Below, piece after piece: positions 7,813-17,228 of a DNA stretch of 59,498 nucleotides. The stretch covers positions 1 to 59,498 of the forward strand of contig JACRIO010000285.1 of the NCBI GenBank assembly GCA_016220035.1, read 5' to 3'. The stretch's first letter is position 1; the number at the start of each line of letters is the position of its first letter. Made by a program: the position numbers and the translations under genes. The stretch comes from Planctomycetota bacterium (lineage in GTDB: Bacteria; Planctomycetota; UBA1135; GCA-002686595). Below the pieces are notes generated by a model, which was not told the DNA's origin, did no database searches, and saw only the letters and a list, made by a program, of their open reading frames with translations.

Positions 7813-9274
7813 TCCGCGTACTCAGGTTCAGAAGAAGTTCGAGCCCACCAATCGACACGCAAGCTTCGGGAACATCCTGACGCGACTTGAGGTGCGTGGG
7901 TTTCGGCTTCACACGACTTCGCAAGTCGAGTTTCGAAGCCCGGTGACGGCGTTCTGCGGCCCTAACGGCACCGGCAAAACGACGCTTCTGCAGCTTGCTG
8001 CGTGTAGCTATCGACACGGCGACCGGAGCTTTCGCCTTCATGACTTCTTCGCGGTGGGGCCGCTCGACCCGGCGCCATTCACGCCGGGGGCCCAACTCGG
8101 AATCAGCACTTGGCAAGGAGACGCCAAGGTGAGGACGATCACGCTCGCGAGGCGCGACAGTCGTTGGTCAGACTATAGGCAGCGTGATGAACGGCCAGTG
8201 ATCTTCCTCGGCGCTGCGCAGTTCCCACCCCGCGCAGAGGAGCAGGCCTTCCCGTTCCGCAAGGCGGCGAAGCTAGTCGTCGGCCAGAAAACTCCATGCG
8301 CAGCAGATGTCACGGCTTCCGTCGCGCGTGTTCTTGGGCTGCACTACGACCACATCGATCGCGCAGACGTTTCCGTGAAGGCTAGGTCTGCATCGATCCT
8401 CTCATCCCGACGAGCCGGCCTGAGCTACTCCGAGAACCACATGGGGTTCGGAGAGTGCCGAGTTCACAATATCATCGAGACCCTGGAGTTGCAGCCAGAG
8501 AAGTCGCTCCTCTTGCTCGAGGAGCCAGAGATCTCGCTTCACCAGGCCGCCCAGTTTCGACTGGGCGAGTATCTGGTCTCGCTCTCTTCGCGTAGAGGCC
8601 ATCAAATCCTACTCAGCACACACAGCGAGCATCTGCTACGGGCTCTGCCACAGGCATCGCGCATCCTCTTGGTTCGGGACGGGAGCGGAGCCGTGCGCCT
8701 TCTGCCCGGACTAGCTTCGTCGCAGGTTGCAAGTGTCATGACCGACGGTCACGACAAGGCTCTCACCGCCGTCGTCGAAGATGACGTTGCGGCTGCCATT
8801 CTCGCTGAGTTGCTTGCAGCCGCCGACGCGCACCTGCTTGCAACCACCGGGATCGTGATAGGGGGGTATCGAGACGACAAGGGGCAGAGCATTGCTGGTG
8901 GCAAGGAGGCGATCACAGCAGCTCTCCGCACGATGAGGCACTCGGGTCTACGGGTGGCGGCAGTACTTGATGCTGACGCGAAGCCGGACCCGGCAGCCTT
9001 TGTCTTTTGCCTACCGGGCAGGCTTCCGCCCGAGAAGGAAGTCTTCGCGGCAGAGGTGGTCCAGGATCACTGGACCAGAATCTACAATCTAGATGTTCCT
9101 GGCTTCATGTCGGAGTTGAACGGCGTCGACCACCACGACTGGTTCTCGCGCCTAGCAGCGCGACTGGGACGGTCACGGGACTTCCTGGTTGGCGAGTCGT
9201 GCCGCGTCTACGCGCGCTCAGTAGGCGCACCTGTACTCGTCGAGCAACTTCGGGATGCCTCGTCGCGCAAATGA
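7805..9274 (+). CDS. OLD-like AAA ATPase
   Basis: The 489-residue protein has an ABC/SMC-type ATPase core: Walker A GPNGTGKTT (about 52-60), a signature-like region, Walker B LLLLEEPEISLH (about 235) and the H-loop LLSTHSEHLL (about 270). The last ~180 residues contain an acidic VVEDDVAAAILAELL segment and a VLDADA strand that fit a Toprim-like nuclease domain, as in OLD-family proteins; this is inferred from spacing. Such ATPases act in phage defence as DNA-end or DNA-state sensors coupled to a nuclease. It overlaps the helicase by eight bases and the methylase by four (ATGA), so the three are probably made together. Confidence 0.8.
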   Translation: MADPRTQVQKKFEPTNRHASFGNILTRLEVRGFRLHTTSQVEFRSPVTAFCGPNGTGKTTLLQLAACSYRHGDRSFRLHDFFAVGPLDPAPFTPGAQLGISTWQGDAKVRTITLARRDSRWSDYRQRDERPVIFLGAAQFPPRAEEQAFPFRKAAKLVVGQKTPCAADVTASVARVLGLHYDHIDRADVSVKARSASILSSRRAGLSYSENHMGFGECRVHNIIETLELQPEKSLLLLEEPEISLHQAAQFRLGEYLVSLSSRRGHQILLSTHSEHLLRALPQASRILLVRDGSGAVRLLPGLASSQVASVMTDGHDKALTAVVEDDVAAAILAELLAAADAHLLATTGIVIGGYRDDKGQSIAGGKEAITAALRTMRHSGLRVAAVLDADAKPDPAAFVFCLPGRLPPEKEVFAAEVVQDHWTRIYNLDVPGFMSELNGVDHHDWFSRLAARLGRSRDFLVGESCRVYARSVGAPVLVEQLRDASSRK

Positions 9275-12204
9275 GCACGACTACCAACACGACACGAGCC
9301 TTGCCGAAGAGACTCATCGAGGTCGACCTGCCGGTGCGCGTAGTTTCGGGGCATGCACGCCGCGAAAAATCGATTCGCGATGGCCACATCTCCACGCTCC
9401 ATGTCTGGTGGGCGAGGCGCCCACTGGCTGCATGCCGAGCTGTGATCCTCGCTGCTCTGTGGCCTGACCCGTGCGACCCAGGGTGTCCGGAGCGTTTCCG
9501 GACCGGGGCAGCGAAGGCCCTCGGCGAGTTTCGCGCGCGGCGCATGGGCAAGAGCCAAAACCTAGCTTCGCCAGAGGCGCTTCGCACAGCCCTGCTGGAG
9601 TTCATCGGCGACTTCGCTTCGTGGGAGGCGTCGAACGACCGCGACTTCATCACCGCGTGTCGGAGTATCACCGCCTCAGCCGCCACCGCCGCCGACATCA
9701 ACGGTCGGCCCGTGGTGCTGGATCCGTTTGCCGGTGGAGGCAGCATTCCGCTTGAGGCACTTAGGGTCGGCGCAGAGGCAGTTGCGACGGACTTCAACCC
9801 AATCCCCGTGCTGCTCAATCGCGTCCTCGTGGACTTCATTCCGAAGTTCGGTCAGGCCCTCGCGAACGACTTGGTTGAGGCTGCACGCGACGTGCAGCGC
9901 CGCGCGGAAGTTCGCCTCAAGCAGTACTTCCCCGTCTCCCAGCCGGGGAGGCCGCCGGTCGCGTACTTGTGGGCGCGTCAGATCCGTTGTGAGGGTCCCG
10001 GATGCGGGCTTGACGTTCCCGTGATTCGGTCGTTGACCCTGGCAAAGAAGGGCAGGTCTTCGGTCGGACTAGAAGTCGGTCACGACAAGAAGGCTAATAC
10101 CATCACTGTCTCCGTTGCTGCCGGCAAGGCTACGTTTGGGAGCGGTACGGTGAAGCGTGGTTCTGTGTCATGCCCGGCGTGTGGATACACGACTCCTGTC
10201 GCGCGAGTCCGTGAGCAGATGCGCCAGAATGACGGCGGCGCTGATACCAGCAGACTGCTTGCCGTCGTCTGCCGAACCTCTGCAGGCAAGACATATCACG
10301 CTCCCACGGAGACCGACCTGGCGGCAGTCGGGAAGTGCCTGAAGACGCTGAAGCGTGCCGAGGCGCTTGCGCCGCAGGAGTTGCCGCTGATGAGCGGCGT
10401 ATTCAATGCGCCCATCTACGGAATGACTCGATGGGATCTACTGTTCTCGGCACGTCAACTCCTCGTGGCGAAGATTCTTGGGGAGGAAATTGACGCTGTC
10501 GTGAAGGAACGCGGTAACGCAGGGCCGGCGGCCGAGCGCGCGTTTGCGGTCAAACTGCTCCTGCTGTTGGCGCGCGGCAAGTACCTCGACTTTCGCTCGT
10601 CCCTGTGTCGCTGGATTTCTGTCGGCGAGAAGATCGGAAACACCTTCGGCCGGCAGGCGCTTGGGATGGTCTTCGATTGGACGGAAGGTGCGCCGTTTTG
10701 CGACATGAGCGGATCGTGGGGGCGCTGCTACGAGGCAATTGCGGACCTCATTCGACGAGAAGGAGGGGTGCTTCTGCCGGGAGGCACCGCGGTGCAGGCG
10801 GACGCGCAACACCATCCACTTCCGGATGACTCTGTTGCCGCTGTGATTACGGATCCGCCTTACTACAATGCGGTGCCGTATGCAGATCTATCGGACTTCT
10901 TCTATCTCTGGCTTCGCCCGCACCTTTTGTCCGACATTCCGGACCTTTTCGCTTCGCCGACAGCGCCAAAGGCACAGGAACTCTGCGAAATGAAGGGGTG
11001 GGATCCGATTCGGTATCCTGAGAAGGACGCACAGTTCTATGAAGAAGGAATGCGAAAGGCGCTCGAGGAAGCGCGCCGCGTGTGTCGCCCTGACGGCATC
11101 GCCGTGATCGTGTTTGCGCACAAGACGACCACCGGCTGGGAAACGCTGCTTGGGGCACTGGTGGATGCCGGCTGGGTTGTGACCGGATCCTGGCCGATCG
11201 ATACCGAGAGGGCGGGTCGATTGAGAGCGATGAAGTCGGCTGCGCTTGGCTCCTCGGTTCACTTGGTCTGTCGTCCACGGGAAACGGCCACTGGCCAGGG
11301 CACTGATGACTCCGTCGGGGATTGGCGTGGAGTCTTGGAAGAGTTGCCGCAGCGTATCCGTGGGTGGCTTCCAAGGCTTGCCGCAGAGGGAGTCGTTGGC
11401 GCCGACGCGATCTTCGCCTGCCTGGGCCCGGCGCTGGAAGTGTTCTCTCGGTACGCTAGGGTCGAGAAGGTCTCGGGCGAGCGAGTGGCTCTGCGGGAGT
11501 ATCTCGAACATGTGTGGGCCGTCGTATCGCGAGAAGCACTGCGCATGATCCTTGATGACGCAGAGACATCAGGGCTTGAGCCTGACGCACGTCTCACGGC
11601 AATGTGGCTGTGGACCCTACTGGCGCCCGGAGCGGTTGACCCGACAGACGACATTTCCAATGCCGAGGGCTACTCAGATGGCGCGGAGGAGGACGACGAA
11701 GGGAGCCGGGCGCCCACGACGGGGTATGTCCTCGAGTATGACGCCGGGCGCAAGATCGCTCAGGGCCTGGGGGCCAAGCTCGAGGAGCTAACCCACGTAG
11801 TTCAGGTCAAGGGAGCCATGGCGCGTCTCCTCCCAGTTACGGAGAGGGCGAAGCACCTCTTCGGGAAGGCAGAGGGCGTGCCTACGGCGAAGAGTGTCGC
11901 GAGGAAGAAGCAGCTGTCCATGTTTGCAGACCTCGAAGAGGCGGCCGAAGAACAGGGCTGGGGCGATGTTGGTGCTCCAAGGGCGGGCACAACGTCCCTA
12001 GATCGGGTTCACCAGTCAATGTTACTGTTTGCTTCGGGCCGAAGTGAGGCACTCAAGCGCTTCCTTGTCGAGGAGGGAGTGGGCCGGCAGTCCCAGTTTT
12101 GGCGACTCGCCCAGGCCTTGTCCGCGCTCTATCCGCCCGGCGGGGACGAGAAGCGCTGGGTGGACGGTGTGCTCGCACGCAAGAAGGGCCTGGGCTTCGG
12201 ATGA
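9271..12204 (+). CDS. DUF1156 / COG1743-type adenine-specific DNA methylase
   Basis: The 977-residue protein starts with the DUF1156 signature (RLIEVDLPVRVVSGHARREK, then HVWWARRPLAACRAV). Its AdoMet motif I is LDPFAGGGSIPLEAL (about 150-164) and motif IV is DPPYYNAVPY (about 528). Two Cys pairs, CEGPGC (about 240) and CPACGY (about 300), make the zinc ribbon known for COG1743. The expected reaction is N6-adenine (or N4-cytosine) methylation of DNA, giving self/non-self marking. It begins at ATG 9271 inside the ATPase stop codon and ends inside the start of the next gene. In known defence loci this family occurs with DUF499 ATPases and helicases. Confidence 0.88.
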   Translation: MSTTTNTTRALPKRLIEVDLPVRVVSGHARREKSIRDGHISTLHVWWARRPLAACRAVILAALWPDPCDPGCPERFRTGAAKALGEFRARRMGKSQNLASPEALRTALLEFIGDFASWEASNDRDFITACRSITASAATAADINGRPVVLDPFAGGGSIPLEALRVGAEAVATDFNPIPVLLNRVLVDFIPKFGQALANDLVEAARDVQRRAEVRLKQYFPVSQPGRPPVAYLWARQIRCEGPGCGLDVPVIRSLTLAKKGRSSVGLEVGHDKKANTITVSVAAGKATFGSGTVKRGSVSCPACGYTTPVARVREQMRQNDGGADTSRLLAVVCRTSAGKTYHAPTETDLAAVGKCLKTLKRAEALAPQELPLMSGVFNAPIYGMTRWDLLFSARQLLVAKILGEEIDAVVKERGNAGPAAERAFAVKLLLLLARGKYLDFRSSLCRWISVGEKIGNTFGRQALGMVFDWTEGAPFCDMSGSWGRCYEAIADLIRREGGVLLPGGTAVQADAQHHPLPDDSVAAVITDPPYYNAVPYADLSDFFYLWLRPHLLSDIPDLFASPTAPKAQELCEMKGWDPIRYPEKDAQFYEEGMRKALEEARRVCRPDGIAVIVFAHKTTTGWETLLGALVDAGWVVTGSWPIDTERAGRLRAMKSAALGSSVHLVCRPRETATGQGTDDSVGDWRGVLEELPQRIRGWLPRLAAEGVVGADAIFACLGPALEVFSRYARVEKVSGERVALREYLEHVWAVVSREALRMILDDAETSGLEPDARLTAMWLWTLLAPGAVDPTDDISNAEGYSDGAEEDDEGSRAPTTGYVLEYDAGRKIAQGLGAKLEELTHVVQVKGAMARLLPVTERAKHLFGKAEGVPTAKSVARKKQLSMFADLEEAAEEQGWGDVGAPRAGTTSLDRVHQSMLLFASGRSEALKRFLVEEGVGRQSQFWRLAQALSALYPPGGDEKRWVDGVLARKKGLGFG

Positions 12205-12794
12205 CGGGACTCGCGACGAGGTGGGCGTCGCAGTTCTACGCGACGCTCGGAGACAACCGAGCTGCGGCCGACGAGCTGCGTGAGGCGTCGTTGCGTTCCG
12301 ACCTGGCGCGTTGGACGGCTGCACTGACCGCGGTTGTTGCGCGCACAGTCGAGGCGCTTGGGCTTTCGCCTACGGCGAAGGGCTTCCCCTGTACCGTCTT
12401 GCCGGTGAAGCGGAGCGAGTATCTCGGGCAGGACGTGATGGCCTTCGAAGCATCCAGCACGGGATGGAAGTTTCCTGTCGCCGTCTGCGAGCTCGAGAAT
12501 TCCACCTCCGACGACCTGGTGGCGTATTCGCTCTGGAAGGTACTGTGCGTTCGCTGTGGTCTACGGGTCGTGCTCTGTTACCGGCCCGAGGCGGACGCTG
12601 CAGCACCGTTGGTGGCTCAGCTCGCCGGCGTTGTTGTTTCGGCGATGCCGATCGCGGAGCGGTCGGCTCTCTCCGGTGAGACTCTCGTTGTCGTGGGCTC
12701 GCGCAACGAAGCTTCGACCTTCCCCTACGGCTTCTTTCAGGCGTGGAAGCTCAACCCGAACACGGGGCGCTTCGAGCGCTTCGCTCGCCAGTGA
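12201..12794 (+). CDS. unknown small protein of the defence operon
   Basis: The 197-residue product is translationally coupled to the methylase (ATGA overlap) and lies 18 bases before the DUF499 gene, so it almost certainly belongs to the system. I do not recognise the family. The middle (FPVAVCELENSTSDDLVAY, then SLWKVLCV and RVVLCY) alternates strands and a helix with acidic residues in a way that could fit a PD-(D/E)XK nuclease-like core. That is a weak, motif-level impression with no proven catalytic triad. No signal peptide or membrane segment is seen. Confidence 0.75.
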   Translation: MTGLATRWASQFYATLGDNRAAADELREASLRSDLARWTAALTAVVARTVEALGLSPTAKGFPCTVLPVKRSEYLGQDVMAFEASSTGWKFPVAVCELENSTSDDLVAYSLWKVLCVRCGLRVVLCYRPEADAAAPLVAQLAGVVVSAMPIAERSALSGETLVVVGSRNEASTFPYGFFQAWKLNPNTGRFERFARQ

Positions 12795-12812
12795 ATAGGC
12801 GATGAGGACAGC

Positions 12813-15623
12813 ATGGCAATGAAACCCTGGTACAAAGTCATCACCCCTCGAGAGGACCTCCGCGACGGCAAGCCCCTCGACGCTTCTGAGTTCGCAGTTC
12901 ATCTCGATCACGTGCGAGATGGGCGTGCGCCGGCCGTGTATCAGAACCCGGCCGAGTTCTTCGAGCGGACATTTCTGACGAAGAACCTGCGCGAGCTTTC
13001 CGGTCAGGTTATTCGTCGCCTCTCCGGGATCAAAGTCGAGACTTCGGCCATCTTCAATCTCTCGACGCAGTTCGGGGGAGGCAAGACCCACTCGCTGACG
13101 CTGCTCTACCACCTTGCGAGCAGCGGCGACGCGGCGAAGACTTGGAAGGGCGTCGCGAGCATCCTACAGGATGCCGGGGTCCCGTCGGTGCCCACCGCGG
13201 CTACCGCCGTCTTCGTCGGCACGGAGTTCGACTCAATCACCGGTCGTGGTGGCGTTGACGGTACGCCGAACCGAAAGACCCCGTGGGGAGAGATCGCATT
13301 CCAGTTGGGCGGCGACGAGGGTTTCCGGCTAGTCGAAGAACACGAGAAGGCGCTCACGGCGCCTGGCGGCGACGTCGTCGACAAGATGCTGCCGAAGTCG
13401 AAGCCCGTCCTCATCCTACTGGACGAGCTGATGAACTACGTTAGCCGAACACGGAAAAGCGGGCTCGCGGGACAGCTCTACACGTTCCTGCACAACCTCT
13501 CCGAGGTGGCGCGCTCACGCGACAACGTCGTGCTCGCCGTGTCGATCCCGGCCTCCGAGCTGGAGATGACCGCCGAGGACCAGTCTGACTTCGAGCGCTT
13601 GAAGAAGCTCCTCGACCGGCTGGGCAAGGCGATGATCATGTCCGCGGAAGCGGAGACGTCGGAGATCATCCGTCGCCGCCTCTTCGAGTGGAACGGGCTG
13701 CCGAAGGACGCGCTCGCCACGGTCGAGGAGTACGGAGTCTGGCTCCAAGCCAACAAACAGCAGCTGCCAAGCTGGTTCCCCATCGAGAACGCGCGCGAAG
13801 CCATTGCGGCTTCGTATCCGTTCCACCCATCGCTGCTTTCAGTGTTCGAACGGAAGTGGCAGGGGCTCCCGCGCTTTCAGCAGACGCGCGGCGTTCTTCG
13901 GCTTCTCGCGTTGTGGGTCTCGAAGGCCTATGCCGACGGCTACAGGGGCGCGCACAAGGACCCGCTCATCTCACTGGGGACAGCCCCCCTCGAGGATGCG
14001 CTGTTCCGGGCGGCGCTGTTCGAGCAGCTCGGCGAAGCTCGTCTCGAGCCAGCCGTCACGACGGACATCGCGGGGAAGGATCACGCGCATGCGCTCCGGC
14101 TCGATGTGGAGGCGACTGCCGAAGTGAAGAAGGCCCGCCTGCATCGCAAGGTGGCGACCTCCATCTTCTTCGAGTCGAACGGTGGACAACAGCGTGGAGA
14201 GGCCACGCTGGCCGAGGTGCGGCTCGCCGTCGCTGAGCCCGGGCTTGACATCGGCAGCGTCGAGCATTGTCTCGATGCTCTTGGCGATGCTTGCTACTTC
14301 CTCAGCGCAGAGCGGAACCGCTATCGTTTTAGCTTCCAGCCGAATCTCAACAAGCTGCTGGCGGACCGTCGCGCGAGCGTCGGTACGCCAGCCGTTGACG
14401 AGCGCGTACGCGCAGAGATCCAAAGAGTCTTTGCTGCCAGTAGCGGCGTCGAGCGGGTCTACTTCCCGCGCAAGAGTAGCGAGGTTCCAGATCGACCGGT
14501 GCTCGCGCTTGTCGTGCTGCCCCCAGAGACTTCGGCAGCGGAGCCGTCGACCAAGGCGCTCATCACGACGATGACCACGGATAGCGGATCGTCGTCACGC
14601 ACGTTCAAGAGCGCTCTGATCTGGGTAGCGGCCGAGGACTCGACCACTCTTCGTGATGAAGCGCGGAAGCTTCTCGCCTGGAAGGAGATCGAAGGCGACG
14701 CGGACGAGCTGAAGCTCGATGAGCTTCAGCAGAGGCGGCTCGCTGAGAACGCGAAGCGAGCCGAGCGCGACCTTAAGGAATCCGTCTGGCGCGCGTACAA
14801 GAACCTGTTCCTGCTAGCAGAGGACTACTCTCTGCGGAAGATCGACCTCGGCCTCGTTCATTCTAGCGCTGCGAACTCACTGGTGGACCTGATTCTCTCG
14901 CGCCTCAAGCAGGAGGACCTCGTCGTCGATGGCGTAAGCCCGAACTTCCTGTCGCGCTACTGGCCGCCCGCGCTGCCGGAATGGAGCACGAAGTCGGTGA
15001 GAGATGCATTCTATGCGTCCCCGAAGTTCCCTCGGCTGCTCAAGCCGGATGCGGTCAAGGAGACGATCTCGCGTGGCCTGGACTCGGGAACGATCGCCTA
15101 CGTCGGCAAGGCGGGCGACGGCAGCTACCAGCCGTTCGTGTACAAGAGGTCTCTCGGTGTGGCGGACATCGAGTTCGCTGACGATGTGTACCTCATCACG
15201 CGAGAGCGCGCTGACGAGTACGTCGCAAAGAAGGCTGCGTCGCACGTTGACCCTCCGGTGAACGTTGGAGGAGCTCCCATCACGACGACAGGGGGCATTG
15301 GAACCGGCTCGGATGGGCCCTCTCCTGTCGTGCTGCCGAGCGGCTCGATCGGCACCGGCACTGTCGGCGGCCTGTCGGTCCTCCCCCTCGGCGCCGAGAT
15401 CGCGAGCTTCGCCTGGACCGGAGAGGTCTCGCCTCAGAAGTGGATGAACTTCTACACGAAGGTCCTTTCACGGTTCGCAACAAGTGGTGGCTTGAAGCTC
15501 ACCGTAGCCATGAGCGTTGCACCCCCGGGCGGGACTACAGCCTCCAGAGTAGATGAGACCAAGGTTGCACTGCGTGAACTTGGTCTTCCGGAGGCCCTCG
15601 ACGTGAGGCGGAAGGGAACCTGA
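12813..15623 (+). CDS. DUF499 / COG1483-type AAA ATPase
   Basis: The 936-residue protein begins MKPWYKVITPREDLRDG, the usual opening of DUF499 proteins. It carries a glycine-rich Walker A STQFGGGKTHSL (about 87) and Walker B VLILLDELMNYV (about 199). A helical middle follows, then a serine/glycine/threonine-rich linker (about 815-850) leading to a small C-terminal domain. In the literature this family is a core part of helicase-methylase-ATPase and related predicted restriction systems. Its exact role (motor, sensor or scaffold) is not established by sequence. It is the last tightly spaced gene of the operon; the glycosylase-like gene follows 117 bases later on the same strand. Confidence 0.85.
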   Translation: MAMKPWYKVITPREDLRDGKPLDASEFAVHLDHVRDGRAPAVYQNPAEFFERTFLTKNLRELSGQVIRRLSGIKVETSAIFNLSTQFGGGKTHSLTLLYHLASSGDAAKTWKGVASILQDAGVPSVPTAATAVFVGTEFDSITGRGGVDGTPNRKTPWGEIAFQLGGDEGFRLVEEHEKALTAPGGDVVDKMLPKSKPVLILLDELMNYVSRTRKSGLAGQLYTFLHNLSEVARSRDNVVLAVSIPASELEMTAEDQSDFERLKKLLDRLGKAMIMSAEAETSEIIRRRLFEWNGLPKDALATVEEYGVWLQANKQQLPSWFPIENAREAIAASYPFHPSLLSVFERKWQGLPRFQQTRGVLRLLALWVSKAYADGYRGAHKDPLISLGTAPLEDALFRAALFEQLGEARLEPAVTTDIAGKDHAHALRLDVEATAEVKKARLHRKVATSIFFESNGGQQRGEATLAEVRLAVAEPGLDIGSVEHCLDALGDACYFLSAERNRYRFSFQPNLNKLLADRRASVGTPAVDERVRAEIQRVFAASSGVERVYFPRKSSEVPDRPVLALVVLPPETSAAEPSTKALITTMTTDSGSSSRTFKSALIWVAAEDSTTLRDEARKLLAWKEIEGDADELKLDELQQRRLAENAKRAERDLKESVWRAYKNLFLLAEDYSLRKIDLGLVHSSAANSLVDLILSRLKQEDLVVDGVSPNFLSRYWPPALPEWSTKSVRDAFYASPKFPRLLKPDAVKETISRGLDSGTIAYVGKAGDGSYQPFVYKRSLGVADIEFADDVYLITRERADEYVAKKAASHVDPPVNVGGAPITTTGGIGTGSDGPSPVVLPSGSIGTGTVGGLSVLPLGAEIASFAWTGEVSPQKWMNFYTKVLSRFATSGGLKLTVAMSVAPPGGTTASRVDETKVALRELGLPEALDVRRKGT

Positions 15624-15740
15624 CGATGTGGCGCCACTGACTACGCGATCGGTGACGTCGCTCGGCCAGCACTCCGTGCCCGATTGGATAGCTGATGCTG
15701 GCCGCTCGGGGCGAGTGCGTGTATCAGAGAGATCCTAGGC

Positions 15741-16781
15741 GTGTCGAACCGATCTCGCGCAGTTCATCGGACAGGCCCTCCCTGCGGCTCACACGCCTCC
15801 GTTAGGGAGCATCCGAGCCTGAGGGCGGTACTAACCTGGTATGCAACTCGGTGGTACGGTCTTCACAGTGGCCCAGGTGCAGCGTGCTTCTACTGCGACC
15901 CCGACCGCGTCGGCGCCTTCGCCGTCGCTCCCGACCAACTAGCGGCCGGGGACGACGCAGCGGTCTTCCGCCTCTTCGTCACGCTCTCGATGTACCAGGC
16001 GCTGCGCGACGTCGTGATCATGCGCCGGCAACGGTCGCTGCCGCAGGCGTCGATGCGCGTGGTTGCGGACGCTACTTTCGTGAAGCGGTCGATAGCTCGG
16101 CACGAGTGCCCAGTGCTCCACTCGGCGGGCGCGTTTGAGGAGGGCTGCGACGTCGCGAAGGTCGGCGGCGTCGTCGACTGCGGGAGGTGCCCAGGCGTCA
16201 GTTGCCACGTGAAGGATGCGACAGTGGTCTTCAACCGCATGGGGGACATGGGGAAGTTGCCCACCTCCGCTTGGCTCCGGCTCTGGAAGGGTGGAGGCGC
16301 TCGCGAGGTCCTCGCCGAGGTCTGCCACGACGAGGCCTCGCCCACCAAGCGAGCCGTGCTCCTCGTGGAACGCTTCGCGCGCGTCCACCGGGTCGGGCGC
16401 AAGCTGGCGACGATGTTCGTGAGCGCGCTCTCGACCCCGGCTCTCGCTCCGGGCCTCACGCCTTGGTTTCCGGACGTCGACGGCAACGACCTGGTCGTGG
16501 TCGACACGAACGTCGCGCGGGCAGTGGACGCGCTTCGGGGACCTGGTGCGCCTCGCACCTACGGCGCGCGTGAGCAGTGGGTGCGCGAGCAGGCCGCACT
16601 CATCGACCTGCGTGAGTTGAGGGCGGACCTCCCGAGCTACTCGCCGAGGCTCGTCCAGCAGGCCCTTTACGCCTTCTGCTCCAGGTCCAACCGGATGGCT
16701 CGGGGCGATCCGTGTTCAGGACGAACGTCGCCGTGCAGCTCCTGTGCTCCGGCCCTCTGTCCCTTCATGAGTCGCCCCTGA
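15741..16781 (+). CDS. endonuclease III-like HhH-GPD protein with Fe-S motif
   Basis: The 346-residue protein has a helix-hairpin-helix VHRVGRKLATMF (about 215) whose lysine aligns with the catalytic Lys of EndoIII. A VVVDTNVARAVD strand-helix (about 253) places an Asp where EndoIII has its catalytic Asp. The C-terminus has four cysteines spaced C-x6-C-x2-C-x4-C (about 324-340), close to the C-x6-C-x2-C-x5-C cluster loop of EndoIII. About 200 extra N-terminal residues carry more Cys (CFYC, CGRCPGVSCH), possibly a metal site. The start is a GTG at 15741 and is not certain. Its place just after the defence operon suggests a DNA base-excision or lesion-sensing role in the same island. Confidence 0.7.
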   Translation: MSNRSRAVHRTGPPCGSHASVREHPSLRAVLTWYATRWYGLHSGPGAACFYCDPDRVGAFAVAPDQLAAGDDAAVFRLFVTLSMYQALRDVVIMRRQRSLPQASMRVVADATFVKRSIARHECPVLHSAGAFEEGCDVAKVGGVVDCGRCPGVSCHVKDATVVFNRMGDMGKLPTSAWLRLWKGGGAREVLAEVCHDEASPTKRAVLLVERFARVHRVGRKLATMFVSALSTPALAPGLTPWFPDVDGNDLVVVDTNVARAVDALRGPGAPRTYGAREQWVREQAALIDLRELRADLPSYSPRLVQQALYAFCSRSNRMARGDPCSGRTSPCSSCAPALCPFMSRP

Positions 16782-16822
16782 TGAGCCTTTGAGGAATACG
16801 GTGCATCCCGGGACTGCTAGCG

Positions 16823-17173
16823 CTACCGAGTGAGACTCTCATACCCACGGAAATAAATGCACCGCTCAACTTCCGTTGACCACTCCATCCGGGGGAAGCC
16901 GAGAGCATCGCCGATCCATTCGAGCGGCATCCTCGTTTGCCGATTCACCGCGAGCGCGTTCAGCGGCGGCCAGCCACGGTCGGAGCAGTACGCGCCGATC
17001 TCCCAGAGGAACGCCCCGATCGACTGAGGAGAGATGGGAACGCAAGATCGCTCCACAAGCTGATCATAGGTGATCAAACAGGCGTCGATCACCACCGGAC
17101 AGCCATGCTGAATGCACACTGCCTGGTGGTGCGACAAGAGTTCGGCGTAAAGGGCTCGGGCGACCGCCCGCAT
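16823..17173 (-). CDS. island-type small conserved protein
   Basis: The 116-residue product reads as a folded domain: ITYDQLVERSCVPISPQSIG, then EIGAYCSDRGWPPLNALAVN, then RQTRMP. The pattern of a short helix-turn-helix-like start, a PPLNALAVN strand and a trailing R-x-G-Y segment matches a small family I have seen beside mobile genes, whose function I cannot name. It is convergent with the glycosylase-like gene, with 41 bases between the stops. It could bind DNA or act as an accessory defence protein; this is a guess. Confidence 0.65.
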   Translation of the reverse strand: MRAVARALYAELLSHHQAVCIQHGCPVVIDACLITYDQLVERSCVPISPQSIGAFLWEIGAYCSDRGWPPLNALAVNRQTRMPLEWIGDALGFPRMEWSTEVERCIYFRGYESLTR

Positions 17174-17228
17174 TCAGGTGGCTCCAGCTCGGGGGACCAC
17201 GGAGGCTACCGGGCTCCCACTAGAGGCG

